This document shows, piece after piece, positions 52,162 to 63,100 of a DNA stretch of 64,000 nt (positions are counted from its first letter, which is position 1; each line of letters begins with the position of its first letter). The translations under genes and the position numbers were made by a program. The notes under the pieces were generated by a model. That model was not told the origin of the DNA, made no database searches, and was given only the letters and a program-made list of their open reading frames with translations. The stretch spans positions 160,610-224,609 of the forward strand of contig CAJUKS010000003.1 of NCBI GenBank assembly GCA_910587405.1, given 5' to 3'. The stretch is from an uncultured Alphaproteobacteria bacterium (lineage in GTDB: Bacteria; Pseudomonadota; Alphaproteobacteria; RF32; CAG-239).

Positions 52162-54746
52162 GCAACCTTTCTTTTTTCCGTTTTATTTTCATCTCCGTTT
52201 TCCGAAGATGTAGTCATTTCATGGCTGTTATACAAGATCACGGGTTCTTCCCGGGCCGGTTTGTTTTCGTTTTCCTCACCCGAGGCTTCCGAATTGCGGT
52301 GATTGTTGCGCCGGCGGTCAAAACGATAGCGGCGGTCACGGCGTCCGCCGCGGCGGCGGTATCCGCTTTCTTCTTTTGCGGCGTCGTTTTCGTTTTTGTT
52401 GTTATTGTCTTCGGTTTCAACCGCAACTTCTGTTTTTTCAACCGGAGTGTCATTGTTGTCGGAAGCGACAACCGCCTTTTGGGGTTCGACACATTGGTTT
52501 TGTTTGGCTTCTTTTACCGACTCTTCGGTTGACTTGACCTGTTTGACCCGCTCAATTTTATAATCGGCAATGTTTTTGATGCTTTCGTCGGCGGTGATGA
52601 TGACCTGCATTTTGTAACGTTGTTCGATTGTTACCAGATCGTTGCGTTTTTGGTTAAGCAAATAAACGGCGACGTCCCGCGGCAAAGAAATTGTAATTTT
52701 GGACGAACGGCTCTTGTTGCCTTCTTCTTCAATCGTCCGCAAAATGGAAACGGCGCCCGATTCGATTGTACGGATAATGCCGCGGCCGTGGCAGTGAGGG
52801 CAAATCTGATAATTGCTTTCAAAGAAGGAAGAATGCATCCGTTGCCGCGAGATTTCAAGCAAGCCGAAACAGCTCATTTTGCCGATCTGTACCCGGGCAC
52901 GGTCTTTTTTCATTGCTTCTTTCATCCGTTTTTCGATGGCCTGATTGTTTTTGGCTTCGTCCATGTCAATAAAGTCAATTACCACCAGTCCGGCCAGATT
53001 GCGCATTCTCAGCTGTTTGGCAATTTCGTCGGCGGCTTCGAGGTTGGTTTTGAGAGCGGTTTCTTCCAAATCCTTTTCTTTGGTTGCCCGTCCCGAGTTG
53101 ACATCGATTGATACCAGCGCTTCGGTCGGATTGATCACCAGATAGCCTCCCGATTCCAACTGTACGTTGGTGTCGTGCAGTTTGTCCAGCTGGGCTTCGA
53201 TTTGAAAACGCTGGAACAACGGAATGTCGTCTTCTTTGCACGATTTAAGCTTTTTCATGCTGTGCGGCGACAAAATTTTCATGAAATCACGGGCGGCCTG
53301 ATAAGCGTTGCCGCCGTCTACGATAATTTCCGAGATTTCTTTGGTAAACATATCGCGTAACGCCCGCTTGATCAGATTGCCTTCTTCATAAATCAAAGCC
53401 GGTGCCGCCGATTTGAGCGCGTCCAGCCGGATCTGTTCCCAGGTGCGGATCAGGTAATTGTAGTCGCGGACGATGTCCGACTTGGTTTTTTCTTCGCCGG
53501 CGGTACGGACAATAAGAGACATGTCGCTGGAAACCGGCAGTTCCTTGATAATCGATTTAAGCCGTTTACGGTCGGAAACGTTGGTGATTTTGCGCGAAAC
53601 ACCGCCGCTTTTGATCCGGTTGGGCATCAGCACGCAATAGCGTCCTGCCAGCGAAAGATAAGTCGTTAAAGCGGCGCCTTTGTTGCCGCGTTCTTCTTTA
53701 ACCACCTGAACCAGCAGAATTTGACCCTCTTTGATGACGTCCTGGATTTTGTTCTGATGAAACAGTTTGCGCATTAAAATCAGTTTTTTCTGCACTTCAA
53801 AATCATATTCGCCGTCATCATCGTCATCGGCGGCAACTTCATCATCGCCGGCAGCGCCGATAACGTCGCTTTCGGAAGTGCCGTACGCACAGTCGTCATC
53901 TTTTTCGCAGATTTTTTCTTCGGTTATACCGGCGCTTTCGGCTAACGTCTTGACTTCGCTTTTAACCTCTTCCGGGGCGGTTTCCGCCGTTTGGGGTGCA
54001 TTTTCGGCCGGCGCGGTTTCCGCTTCGGTTGTTGCCGGGGCGTTGTTGTTTTCGGCAGGGACCTCTTCCGGAGAACGGCGGTTTTTGGCAGGGCGTCCGC
54101 GACGACCGCGTCCGGTTCTTTTGGCGCTTTTTTCGGCGGTTGGATTTTCTTCGGCAGCCGGAGAAGTCGACGAAGTGTTCTCCGAATTCTGCTCTGCGGG
54201 GGCTGTCGGTTCTGTCGGCTGAGGAGCTTCGGCAGTTGCGGCAGTTGCCGTTTCTTCGGTAACGGCGTTTTCCGCAAGTGTTTTGTTTTCTTCTGCTTCT
54301 GTTGTTTTCGCTTCGGCGGCGGCCTGAACGCGCGCAGCCGCTTCGGCGGCTTCCTGTTCCAGCCGCTGGGCGCGTTTCAGCGCTTTTTCTTCACGGATGC
54401 GGGCACGCTCAAGTTCGCGTTCCTTAATGGCCTGCTTTTTGTTTTCAATCATGGTGTCGATTTCTTTTTCCATCTCGGCCATGGTTTTGTCGTCTATATT
54501 ATAATAGTCGGGATGAATTTCGCCAAAAGCCAAAAAACCGTGGCGATTGCCGCCGTAATCAACGAAGGCCGCCTGCAGAGACGGTTCTATCCGCATGACT
54601 TTGGCTAAATAAACGTTGCCTTTGATTTGTTTTCTGCTGCTCGATTCGAATTCGACGTCTTCAAGTTTGTTGCCGTTTACCACCACAACGCGGGTTTCTT
54701 CGGGTTGGGTGTCGTCAATTAACATTCTTTTGGTCATATTTTTCAT
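52134..54746 (-). CDS. rne: Ribonuclease E/G
   Basis: About 870 aa from the ATG at 54746 (CGGAG only 3 bases away) or 54737. Endonuclease that starts mRNA decay and processes rRNA and tRNA at the membrane. S1 domain interrupted by a long acidic, Ala/Glu/Thr-rich insertion (about 100-330), a trait of Alphaproteobacteria. Catalytic core with DVNSGRATKEKDLEETALKTN and VVIDFIDMDEAKNNQ (the two Mg-binding Asp) and the zinc link CPHCHGRG. The C-terminal tail is Arg/Gly-rich (GGRRDRRYRFDRRRNN), probably an RNA-binding and degradosome platform, shorter than in E. coli. Its leader holds two strong hairpins. Confidence 0.95.
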   Translation of the reverse strand: MKNMTKRMLIDDTQPEETRVVVVNGNKLEDVEFESSSRKQIKGNVYLAKVMRIEPSLQAAFVDYGGNRHGFLAFGEIHPDYYNIDDKTMAEMEKEIDTMIENKKQAIKERELERARIREEKALKRAQRLEQEAAEAAARVQAAAEAKTTEAEENKTLAENAVTEETATAATAEAPQPTEPTAPAEQNSENTSSTSPAAEENPTAEKSAKRTGRGRRGRPAKNRRSPEEVPAENNNAPATTEAETAPAENAPQTAETAPEEVKSEVKTLAESAGITEEKICEKDDDCAYGTSESDVIGAAGDDEVAADDDDDGEYDFEVQKKLILMRKLFHQNKIQDVIKEGQILLVQVVKEERGNKGAALTTYLSLAGRYCVLMPNRIKSGGVSRKITNVSDRKRLKSIIKELPVSSDMSLIVRTAGEEKTKSDIVRDYNYLIRTWEQIRLDALKSAAPALIYEEGNLIKRALRDMFTKEISEIIVDGGNAYQAARDFMKILSPHSMKKLKSCKEDDIPLFQRFQIEAQLDKLHDTNVQLESGGYLVINPTEALVSIDVNSGRATKEKDLEETALKTNLEAADEIAKQLRMRNLAGLVVIDFIDMDEAKNNQAIEKRMKEAMKKDRARVQIGKMSCFGLLEISRQRMHSSFFESNYQICPHCHGRGIIRTIESGAVSILRTIEEEGNKSRSSKITISLPRDVAVYLLNQKRNDLVTIEQRYKMQVIITADESIKNIADYKIERVKQVKSTEESVKEAKQNQCVEPQKAVVASDNNDTPVEKTEVAVETEDNNNKNENDAAKEESGYRRRGGRRDRRYRFDRRRNNHRNSEASGEENENKPAREEPVILYNSHEMTTSSENGDENKTEKRKVAWWKKLING

Positions 54747-54758
54747 AAACTCCGTTGC

Positions 54759-54831
54759 TTCCGCCGTGCCGGCGGAAAAATTATCATTGTCGGAGAGAAA
54801 TTGTCTGTGCAAAGACAGGAAGTTTCCTGTC
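54759..54831 (-). promoter_or_regulatory. Hairpins in the rne 5' leader
   Basis: On the rne transcript: GACAGGA-AACT-TCCTGTC (54831-54814) and TTCCGCCG-GCA-CGGCGGAA (54777-54759), the second just 12 bases before the ATG. The placement resembles the leader hairpins through which RNase E controls its own mRNA in E. coli. No sequence match is claimed. Confidence 0.5.
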
Positions 54832-55253
54832 GCGGCGGAATATGTAAAGTCGGTGTACTTCCGCGTCACCGACCGTCCGGGCGTACCTGTCGTTCCCCCA
54901 ATCGGCGTTTTCCTGTTTTGCGGCCCGCGGATAAACGTTTTGTTGCTTGTTTATTTGTTTTCGAATACCCATCGGGTCAGAATCTCTATCCGGTTCAAAC
55001 CTCGTTTCCGGTCCGATGTTCGGCACGCTTTTCACTTTGAAAAACGGCGGCAACCGGCATTAAGGGCTTTAAGAAATATCAGATCACGTTATACTGCCCT
55101 TAAGCGGTTAAAAGACACCTGACCTACAGCAACAATATACTGCCTTGTCTAAAATTACAATATGAATTTTAATTTTTTTGTTTCGTATTTTTAACAGATT
55201 GGTAATAAGTGTGGTTTATAATCATCAAAACTGTGTTACAAGCCAGAACCATA
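54832..55253. other. Divergent gap between rne and amiC
   Basis: About 420 bases with no gene, holding the long rne leader (minus) and the amiC promoter (perfect TATAAT at 55217-55222, with no good -35). I see no clear rne promoter; candidates near 55120-55170 (TTGTAA, TATATT) have short spacing. Confidence 0.5.
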
Positions 55254-56504
55254 ATGAACGGATTGACCAAAAAAATATCGGCGGCTTTCTGCCGGGTGCT
55301 GCTGTCGTTGACGCTGATTGTGTCAACGGCGGTTTTGTGGTGTCCGTCTGCCGGTGCGGCCGGGCGGATCAGCGGTTTGCGAATCGGTCAGGGAATCGGC
55401 AGCGTGCGGATCGTGTTTGATGCCGACAGCGAATTTGACTATAATGTTTTTTTGCTTGACGGCCCCAAACGGCTGGTGGTGGATACCAAGAACGTATATG
55501 TGGGTAAGGCGCTGGAAAAAACCAAAGACAACAATAATCTGGTCGGTCGGGTGAGGGTCGGCGACATTCGCGATTCAAAAACCCGGGTGGTGTTTGATCT
55601 CCTAAAACCGGTCGTTGTCAAAAAAGTGTTTATGCTGCCCCCGCAGTCGACTTTTAAATGGCGACTGGCCATTGACGTCACCGTGGCTTCGGAACGTGAG
55701 TTTCGCCAAAAGGCCGGTATAGACAACGCTTACGGCAACAAAAGTTTGTCCTCGGGCACCTGGCATCATGAAGAAACGGCGGCCAAAGCGACGCCCGCCG
55801 CCCAAAACCTCAAAAAAGTGGTGGTGATCGATGCCGGGCACGGCGGTCATGATCCGGGCGCAATCGGTTACTCGGGCGTTCATGAAAAAAACATTACGCT
55901 GGCGATGGCCAAAGAATTGAAAAAACAACTTGATCGCAAGGGAAAGTACAAGGTTTATCTGACCCGAAGCGCCGATGTCTTTATTCCGTTGCGCAAGCGG
56001 GTAGAAATTGCGCGCAAGCATAACGCCGATCTGTTTCTCTCCGTGCACGCGGATTCTGCTCTCAACCGCAAAGCGACCGGCCTGTCGGTTTATACGCTTT
56101 CCGAAACCGCTTCCGACAAGGAAGCGGCGGCGCTGGCCGAACGTGAAAACAAGGCTGACGTGATCAGCGGTCTCAATCTGGTCGAGCAGTCAAAAGAAGT
56201 GAGCGACGTGCTGATCTCGCTGGCGCAACGCGAAACCCGCAATCGTTCTTCCGAATTTGCCAAATGTTTGGAAGACGAAATGCGCAAATCGGTCAAATTG
56301 ATCAGCGATACTCATCGTTTTGCCGGCTTTGCGGTCTTGAAAGCGCCGGATGTGCCGTCGGTTTTGCTGGAAATGGGCTATCTTTCCAACAAAAACGAAG
56401 AACGCCTGCTGCGTCAGGAAAGCTACCGCCGCAAGCTGGCCGTCTCCGCCGCTGCCGCCGTTGACCGTTATTTTGAAGATATGAAGCACAAATCTCTGTT
56501 TTGA
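55254..56504 (+). CDS. amiC: N-acetylmuramoyl-L-alanine amidase with AMIN domain
   Basis: 416 aa from the ATG at 55254, chosen because the -10 TATAAT at 55217-55222 excludes the upstream GTG at 55209. Signal peptide (to about AGAA, residue 36), AMIN domain for septal peptidoglycan targeting (about 40-140), amidase_3 domain (about 185-410) with zinc ligands His in VIDAGHGGHDPGA, Glu in HEKNIT, His in LSVHAD, and catalytic Glu in VLLEMGYLSN. It cuts the amide between MurNAc and L-Ala during cell separation. In the order amiC-mrcA-prfB typical of Alphaproteobacteria. Confidence 0.95.
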   Translation: MNGLTKKISAAFCRVLLSLTLIVSTAVLWCPSAGAAGRISGLRIGQGIGSVRIVFDADSEFDYNVFLLDGPKRLVVDTKNVYVGKALEKTKDNNNLVGRVRVGDIRDSKTRVVFDLLKPVVVKKVFMLPPQSTFKWRLAIDVTVASEREFRQKAGIDNAYGNKSLSSGTWHHEETAAKATPAAQNLKKVVVIDAGHGGHDPGAIGYSGVHEKNITLAMAKELKKQLDRKGKYKVYLTRSADVFIPLRKRVEIARKHNADLFLSVHADSALNRKATGLSVYTLSETASDKEAAALAERENKADVISGLNLVEQSKEVSDVLISLAQRETRNRSSEFAKCLEDEMRKSVKLISDTHRFAGFAVLKAPDVPSVLLEMGYLSNKNEERLLRQESYRRKLAVSAAAAVDRYFEDMKHKSLF

Positions 56505-56588
56505 CGGCTGATAAAGTGAGAAAATTTATTGTCGTTTGCAATAAAAACTGCTAAGAGTGTGTGCATGGTTTAATCTGTGGGTGTAAAT

Positions 56589-59057
56589 ATGTTTAAAACG
56601 TTGTCTTCCATTCTGAGCACTTTTTTCTTTTTTGCTCTGATTCTTCTGGTCGTGATTATCAGTTATCTCTGGCGGTTCAGCCAAACTCTGCCCGATTACC
56701 GGCAGTTGGAAAAATATGAGCCGGCGGTAACGACGCGGTTGTTTGCCGGTGACGGACAATTGCTGAAAGAATATGCGGTGGAACAACGGTTGTTTATGCC
56801 GGTCGGCAAAATTCCCGACCGCGTCAAGCAGGCTTTTATCGCTGCCGAAGACAAAAACTTTTATACTCACTCGGGAATTGACTATTTCGGAATTATACGC
56901 GCGATCTTGCGCAATGTCAAAAACATCGGCAGCGGACGCCGTCCCTCGGGAGCGTCGACCATAACCCAGCAGGTTGCCAAAAACTTTTTGCTTTCTTCCG
57001 AAGTTTCTTATGTGCGCAAAATCAAGGAAGCTTTGCTCTCCTGGCGAATTGAACAGGCTTTTTCCAAAGATCATATTCTGGAATTGTACTTGAACGAAAT
57101 TTATCTCGGCAACCGTTCTTACGGGGTGGCGGCTGCGGCACTGAACTATTTTGACAAGCCGTTGTCGGAACTGACGGTGGAAGAGGCCGCTTATCTGGCC
57201 GCACTGCCGAAAGGACCGAACAACTACAATCCCCATACCCGTCACGAAGCGGCGGTGGGACGTCGCAATTGGGTGATCGGACGTATGCTTGAAGAAGGTT
57301 ATATTGACGAAGTGACGGCCGAAGAGGCCAAAGCGCAGCCGTTAGAAGTGGTTGAACGGGACAACCGCTTCCTCAAACATGCCGATTATTTCAGCGAAGA
57401 GACCCGGCGGGTGATTGAAAAGCAGTTTGGCGAAGAAGCCCTGAACGAAGGTGGCTTGATCGTCCGCACGACCGTCGATCCCAAGTTGCAGGAAATTGCC
57501 ACCCGCGTTTTCCGCGAAGAACTGCAAAATTACGATCGTCGCCACGGTTGGCGCGGTGCTTCGGCCAACATTGCGCTTGAAGACGACTATATATCGGTGC
57601 TTCAAAAAACCGATTTGCCGTCCGGTGCCGACAAATCGTGGCAAAAAGCCGTGGTCACGCTGGTCAACAATGCTCAGGCACAGATAAAAACGGCGGACGG
57701 TACTGACGGCGTCATTCCGCTTTCGGTGCTTTCGTGGGCCGGAAAAAATTTGCCGAATCAGGCGGTGGGTAACGCACCGAAATCGGTTAAGGAAGTGTTG
57801 AACGCCGGTGACGTGGTTTGGGTTGAAAAAATTAGCGAAGAAAAGATCAAAAAGCAAAAATTGCCGGCTCACGCTTATAACTTGCGCCAGGTTCCCGACG
57901 TGGACGGCGGTCTGATTGCAATTGATCCGCATACCGGCAGGGTTTTGGCGATGGTCGGCGGTTATTCTTATCAGCGCTCGCAATTTAACCGTGCCACTCA
58001 GGCGCGTCGGCAAACCGGTTCTTCTTTCAAACCCTTTGTATATCTCTGCGCGTTGGAAAACGGTTATTCGCCCACCGATCTGATTTTGGACGCGCCGTTT
58101 GTGCTGGATCAGGGAGCTGGATTGCCGAAGTGGAAACCGGTCAATTATTCCAAAAAGTTTTACGGTCTGATGACGCTGCGCGAAGGTATTGAAAAATCGC
58201 GCAATCTGATGACGGTACGTTTGGCCCAGGAAGTGGGAATGGATAAAATTTCCGCTTTTACCAAAAAAGCCGGCATTAATAAAAATCTGCCGAAATTGTT
58301 GTCGATGTCGTTAGGCGCCGGAGAAACACGGCTGATGGATTTGACTGCCGCCTATGCGGAAATTGTCAACGGCGGCAAGAAAGTGACGCCTTACCTGATT
58401 GAACGTATTCAGGACCGTTACGGACGTACGATCCTCAAACAGGATGACCGGATTTGCGACGGTTGCAATCATGAGGTTTGGCAGGAGGGGCCGACTCCGG
58501 TTCTTCAGGACAACCGGGAGCAGTTGTTTGACAGCCTTTCGGCCTACCAGATGACATCAATCCTCGAAGGGGTGGCGGTGCGCGGCACCGGCGCGCGTTT
58601 GCGGGCTTTGAAAAAGCATCTCGGCGGCAAAACCGGAACCACCAACGACAATAAAGAAGGCTGGTTTGTCGGTTTTTCGCCCGATCTGGTGGTCGGAACG
58701 TATGTCGGATTTGACGAACCGCGTTCGTTGGGACGCCGTGAAACCGGCGCCAGCGCGGCGTTGCCGATTTTTTACCGTTTTATGGAAGAGGCTTTGAAAG
58801 ATCAGCCCGATATTCCGTTCCGTATTCCGGCCGGCATCAGACTGGTACGCATCAATTATCATACCGGCAAACCGGCAGTGCCCGGCGATTCCGTGGTTAT
58901 AACCGAAGCCCTCAAGCCGGAATTCAGCTTTGACAAAGCGGCCCAGCGGGTTGTCGGCGGCAATTCCGATGACGAGGAAAATAACGGCCGCGGTGATTTT
59001 AAGCAATTCGGAAATTCGGACGAAGCCGAAAATTTCCAGTTGGGAACTCAATATTAA
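56589..59057 (+). CDS. mrcA: Bifunctional penicillin-binding protein 1A
   Basis: 822 aa from the ATG at 56589 (in-frame GTG at 56577 is possible). N-terminal membrane anchor (TFFFFALILLVVIISYLW), glycosyltransferase domain with AAEDKNFYTHSGID and RPSGASTITQQVAKN and NEIYLG, OB-like middle region, transpeptidase with SSFKPF (active Ser), and KTGT in GGKTGTTND. It polymerises glycan strands and cross-links peptides in the periplasm. Length is normal. prfB starts 24 bases on. Confidence 0.96.
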   Translation: MFKTLSSILSTFFFFALILLVVIISYLWRFSQTLPDYRQLEKYEPAVTTRLFAGDGQLLKEYAVEQRLFMPVGKIPDRVKQAFIAAEDKNFYTHSGIDYFGIIRAILRNVKNIGSGRRPSGASTITQQVAKNFLLSSEVSYVRKIKEALLSWRIEQAFSKDHILELYLNEIYLGNRSYGVAAAALNYFDKPLSELTVEEAAYLAALPKGPNNYNPHTRHEAAVGRRNWVIGRMLEEGYIDEVTAEEAKAQPLEVVERDNRFLKHADYFSEETRRVIEKQFGEEALNEGGLIVRTTVDPKLQEIATRVFREELQNYDRRHGWRGASANIALEDDYISVLQKTDLPSGADKSWQKAVVTLVNNAQAQIKTADGTDGVIPLSVLSWAGKNLPNQAVGNAPKSVKEVLNAGDVVWVEKISEEKIKKQKLPAHAYNLRQVPDVDGGLIAIDPHTGRVLAMVGGYSYQRSQFNRATQARRQTGSSFKPFVYLCALENGYSPTDLILDAPFVLDQGAGLPKWKPVNYSKKFYGLMTLREGIEKSRNLMTVRLAQEVGMDKISAFTKKAGINKNLPKLLSMSLGAGETRLMDLTAAYAEIVNGGKKVTPYLIERIQDRYGRTILKQDDRICDGCNHEVWQEGPTPVLQDNREQLFDSLSAYQMTSILEGVAVRGTGARLRALKKHLGGKTGTTNDNKEGWFVGFSPDLVVGTYVGFDEPRSLGRRETGASAALPIFYRFMEEALKDQPDIPFRIPAGIRLVRINYHTGKPAVPGDSVVITEALKPEFSFDKAAQRVVGGNSDDEENNGRGDFKQFGNSDEAENFQLGTQY

Positions 59058-59081
59058 TCATCTTGAATCAGAGGAAAAAAC

Positions 59082-60186
59082 ATGCAGGCAGAAGTTTTAA
59101 CGCTTATTGAAGAAATCAGGCAGTCGCTGGCACTGCTGAGGAGGTCTCTTTGACTATGACAATGCGGTCTTGCGGCTGGAGGAACTCAATGCGCTGACGG
59201 CGGCGCCGGAATTATGGAATGATGCGGCGCGGGCGCAGAAACTGTTGAGCGAGAAAAATGCGCTGGAAGAAAGCCTGACTTCGCTTCAGCAAACAGAAAG
59301 TTCCTTAAAAGATTTGGCAGAGCTTTGTGAGTTGGCAGAGGAAGAAAATAATCGGGAATTGGTGGACGACATCATTGTCCAACTTCGCGAACTCAAAGCC
59401 CACAGCCGCCGCGGCGAGTTGGAAGCCTTGCTTTCCGGCGAAGCGGACAAAGACGACGCTTTTCTGGAAATCCATGCCGGCAGCGGCGGCACCGAAGCTC
59501 AGGATTGGGCGGAAATGCTGCTGAGAATGTACACGCGCTGGGCAGAAGCCCATCATTATAAGGTCGAATATATCGAAGAGGCGGAAGGTGACGTGGCCGG
59601 TTTGAAATCGGTCACGGTTAAGATCTGCGGCCATAATGCCTACGGTTGGCTCAAATCGGAAAGCGGCGTTCACCGTTTGGTGCGCATTTCGCCTTTTGAC
59701 AGTAACGCCCGCCGCCATACCAGTTTTGCTTCGGTAGGGGTTTATCCGGACATTGACGATGAAATACATATCGAAATCAACGAGTCCGATTGTCGGGTAG
59801 ACACCTATCGTGCTTCGGGCGCCGGGGGGCAGCATATTAACAAAACCGATTCGGCGGTGCGGATTACCCATATTCCGACCGGCATCGTCGTCCAGTGCCA
59901 AAATCAGCGTTCCCAGTTTCAGAACCGTGACGCGGCTTGGAAAATGTTGCGTTCGCGCTTATATGAAATGGAGTTGAAAAAACGTGAAGCCGCCGCCGAA
60001 AGCGAACGCGATACCCAAGGAGACAACGGTTGGGGTTATCAGATCCGTTCTTATGTTCTGCAGCCCTACAAGTTAATCAAGGATTTGCGCACCGGGGTTG
60101 AAAATTCGGATGCCAAAGCGGTTTTGGACGGTGACATTGACTTGTTTTTGGAAGCGGCTTTGGCTGATAAGGTAAGCAATAAATGA
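59082..60186 (+). CDS. prfB: Peptide chain release factor 2, with programmed +1 frameshift
   Basis: The first 23 codons start at ATG 59082, behind AGAGGAAAA, and hit TGA at 59151-59153. The sense frame continues one base later (GAC TAT GAC AAT...), to the stop at 60186, giving about 367 aa. The slip site CTT-TGA-C lies 3 bases after AGGAGG (59139-59144), exactly the E. coli arrangement. RF2 itself senses UGA and so controls its own synthesis. SPF tripeptide (ISPFDSNARRHTS) and GGQ (GAGGQHINKTDSAVR) are present. Gene finders that ignore the shift would start it falsely at a later codon. Its end overlaps the next gene (ATGA). Confidence 0.96.
59139..59154 (+). promoter_or_regulatory. prfB recoding site
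   Basis: SD-like AGGAGG, TCT, slippery CTT, TGA, C. The ribosome slips +1 from CTT to TTT when RF2 is scarce. Confidence 0.95.
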
Positions 60187-63100
60187 AAAAAGTGTCCAAC
60201 CGGCTCTATATTGCCCGCAAAATCTTTGACTATACGGTTGTGCTGCTGCTGATCGGACTGTTGTTGTTCATTTGGCAGTTGTACCGCGGGCCGATTACGG
60301 TTCCGTTTCTGAAGCCGTATATCATCGCTGCCCTCAATCAGGACAACGAAAATGCGGAAGTTACGGTGGACAGCGTGAACATTGAACTGGTTCGTTCGAT
60401 TAAACCGATCAAAATCATTGCCCGCAACGTCGTTTATGAAGAAAATAACGGCCATATGCAGGTAAACGCGCCCGACGTTGCGGTTTCGTTCAGCATCAAA
60501 GCGCTTTTGCAGGGCGTGATTGCGCCGAGTTCGATTGAAGTAAACAATCCGTCGGTTTATATTTTTACCGATTACGGCGTGCAGGACAAAAACAAGGCTT
60601 CGGAAGTCAGTCGTCGCCAGATCGACTATTATGTCACGGCTTTTGAAGAGTTTTTGGAACGTTTTAATTCTCCCGACCGCACTTATTCGGAAAGCTATAT
60701 CAATGATATCGCCATTAACAACGGCAAAGTGGAGTTTCATGAAATCGATTTGGGACGCAAATGGGAATTTGCCGATCTCAATTATCGTTTTGAACGTAAT
60801 TTCAGCGATATCGAAACCGAAATCGGCGGGGCGGTCAAACTGCGCGACAAGCTGGTTAATGTGGGAATGGAAGCGCGTTACCGACCGTCGGATAACCGGT
60901 TGGCGGCGCAGATTTATTTTTCCGATCTGGTGCCGGCAGACATTGTTGACACTTATGTTGACGGCAGCGGCAGACGCGACTGGTACAATGTTAACCTGCC
61001 GATCAACGGCAAAGTTGCGGTACTGATCAATTTTAACGAATTTCTGAAAAATCGCGACAACCTGATTGAGGCGGTAGACACTGCGCTGGAAAAAATCAAA
61101 TTCCAAACCGAAGGCGGTCGCGGTTATATTTTGTTTGATGCCGAAGACGAGGCCTCAAAATATGACATTTCCTCTTTTATGCTGGAAGGCGAAATAAACG
61201 GCGGCTTAGACAAGGTTGCGGTAAAAAACGCCGATTTTTATCTCGGCGCGCAGAAGGTAACGCTCGATTTCAATGTTTCGGGGCTGGCGGATTATTTGCT
61301 GAAAAACTCCAAGAAAAACCTTAAATTGTCGCTGACGGCCGCAATCAAGAAGTTGAAGCTTGACGATTTGTACACTTATTGGCCGCGTTACATCGCACCC
61401 GACGCCTGGGAATGGTGCAAAGACAGTATTTTCGGCGGTGACGCTCAGGATGCCCGTTTTAAATTTGATTTCGGCTATGACAAAAAGAGCAAAAAGTTCG
61501 GTTTGTCCGATTTGAGCGGCGGCGCTTATATTGCCGATTCCAACCTGCGCTATATTAATACGATGCCGATGGTCAAAAACGTCTACGGCCAGTTTTCGGT
61601 CACGCCCGACAGTATTAATATCGCGCTGGATAAAGCCGTTTCCGACGGCATCATGCTCAATGAAGGAAACGTGCGGATTTATGATCTTGACAAATATAAC
61701 AATTACATTGATATCCGGCTGGTTTCCGCCTCGTCCATCAGTGACGCTCTTCGTCTGATCGATCATCAGCCGCTGGCTTTTACGTCGCAGATGGGGTTGA
61801 AACCGGATATGATTGAAGGAGAAGCGGAAACCGAATTGAAGCTTAATTTCGAATTGAAAAAAGACCTCGATTATGACGACGTTAAGGTCGCCGTTCGCTC
61901 AAAATTGCGTAACATACGGATAAAAGATGCTTTGGACGGCCGGCCGATCACGGCGGAAGACCTGCTTTTGCAGGTTGACAATCAGGGAATGTCGGTTACC
62001 GGCAAAGCCGGTTTTGACGGCGTGCCGCTAAATGTGGTGTGGGACGAAAACTTTAAGCAAAATAAAGATTATCGCAGCCGTTATAAAATAAGTATGAAAA
62101 TGGATGCGGCCGCCGCCAAAAAACTGGGGGTGGATTATGCAATGCTGAAAGCGCCGTATTTTGAAGGGACGGCGGATATTGATGCGGTGGCAACAGTGGC
62201 GCATAATGATGATCTGACGATTGATCTCAAAGCGGCGCTGGGGCGCTCGGCAATGAACTACAGTTTTCTCGGTTTTGTCAAGCATTACGGCGCGCCGGCA
62301 GACCTTACCGCCCGGTTGGTGCTGAAAAAGGGGAAATTGACCGCAATCCCGAATTTCAAATTGCATAAAAGCGGTTTTGACATTGCGGGTAAAATCAATT
62401 TTGACCGGCAGGGCAATTTACGGGCGGTGGATATTGAAAATATCAAGGGGCCCAAAACCCGTGCCAGTGCCAAAATAGAAATACCGGCTTCCAAAAAAGG
62501 CATTGTCAAAATTAATATTTCGGGCAACAGTTATGACTTGTCAGAGTTCTTTAACCGCAGCGAAAAAAAAGCTTCAGGCGGCAACAATGACGATTCCGGG
62601 TGGGAAAATACGCCCGACGTTGACATTAATATTGCCGTTAACCGCCTGTGGACCAACTCGGACGTATCTGTAACCGGTTTTGCCGGCAGTGCTCAGTTGC
62701 GTAACGGCGTCGGAGTACACGAGATTCATATGATCGGCAATTATGACAATAACCGAAGCATGAATTTGAAAGTTGACTATGTTCCGCGCCCCAACAAAGA
62801 ATGGTTATTGTCCGTCAGCAGCAATCATGCCGGAAATACGCTGCGTTTTTTAAGGATATATAACGACATGCACGGCGGCAATTTGCAAATCGAAGCCAAA
62901 CGCGGCGCAGACAAACAGTTTATCGGCCATGCCAAAATCCGCGATTTCAGCCTTCATAACACGCCGGTACTGGCCAAACTCCTGACGGTGGCGTCGTTTA
63001 CCGGAATGGTCGATTTGCTGACCGGGGAGGGAATGACATTTTCTCATTTTGATGCCCCGTTTAAATATCGAAATCATATATTATCTGTAAAAAATGCCAA

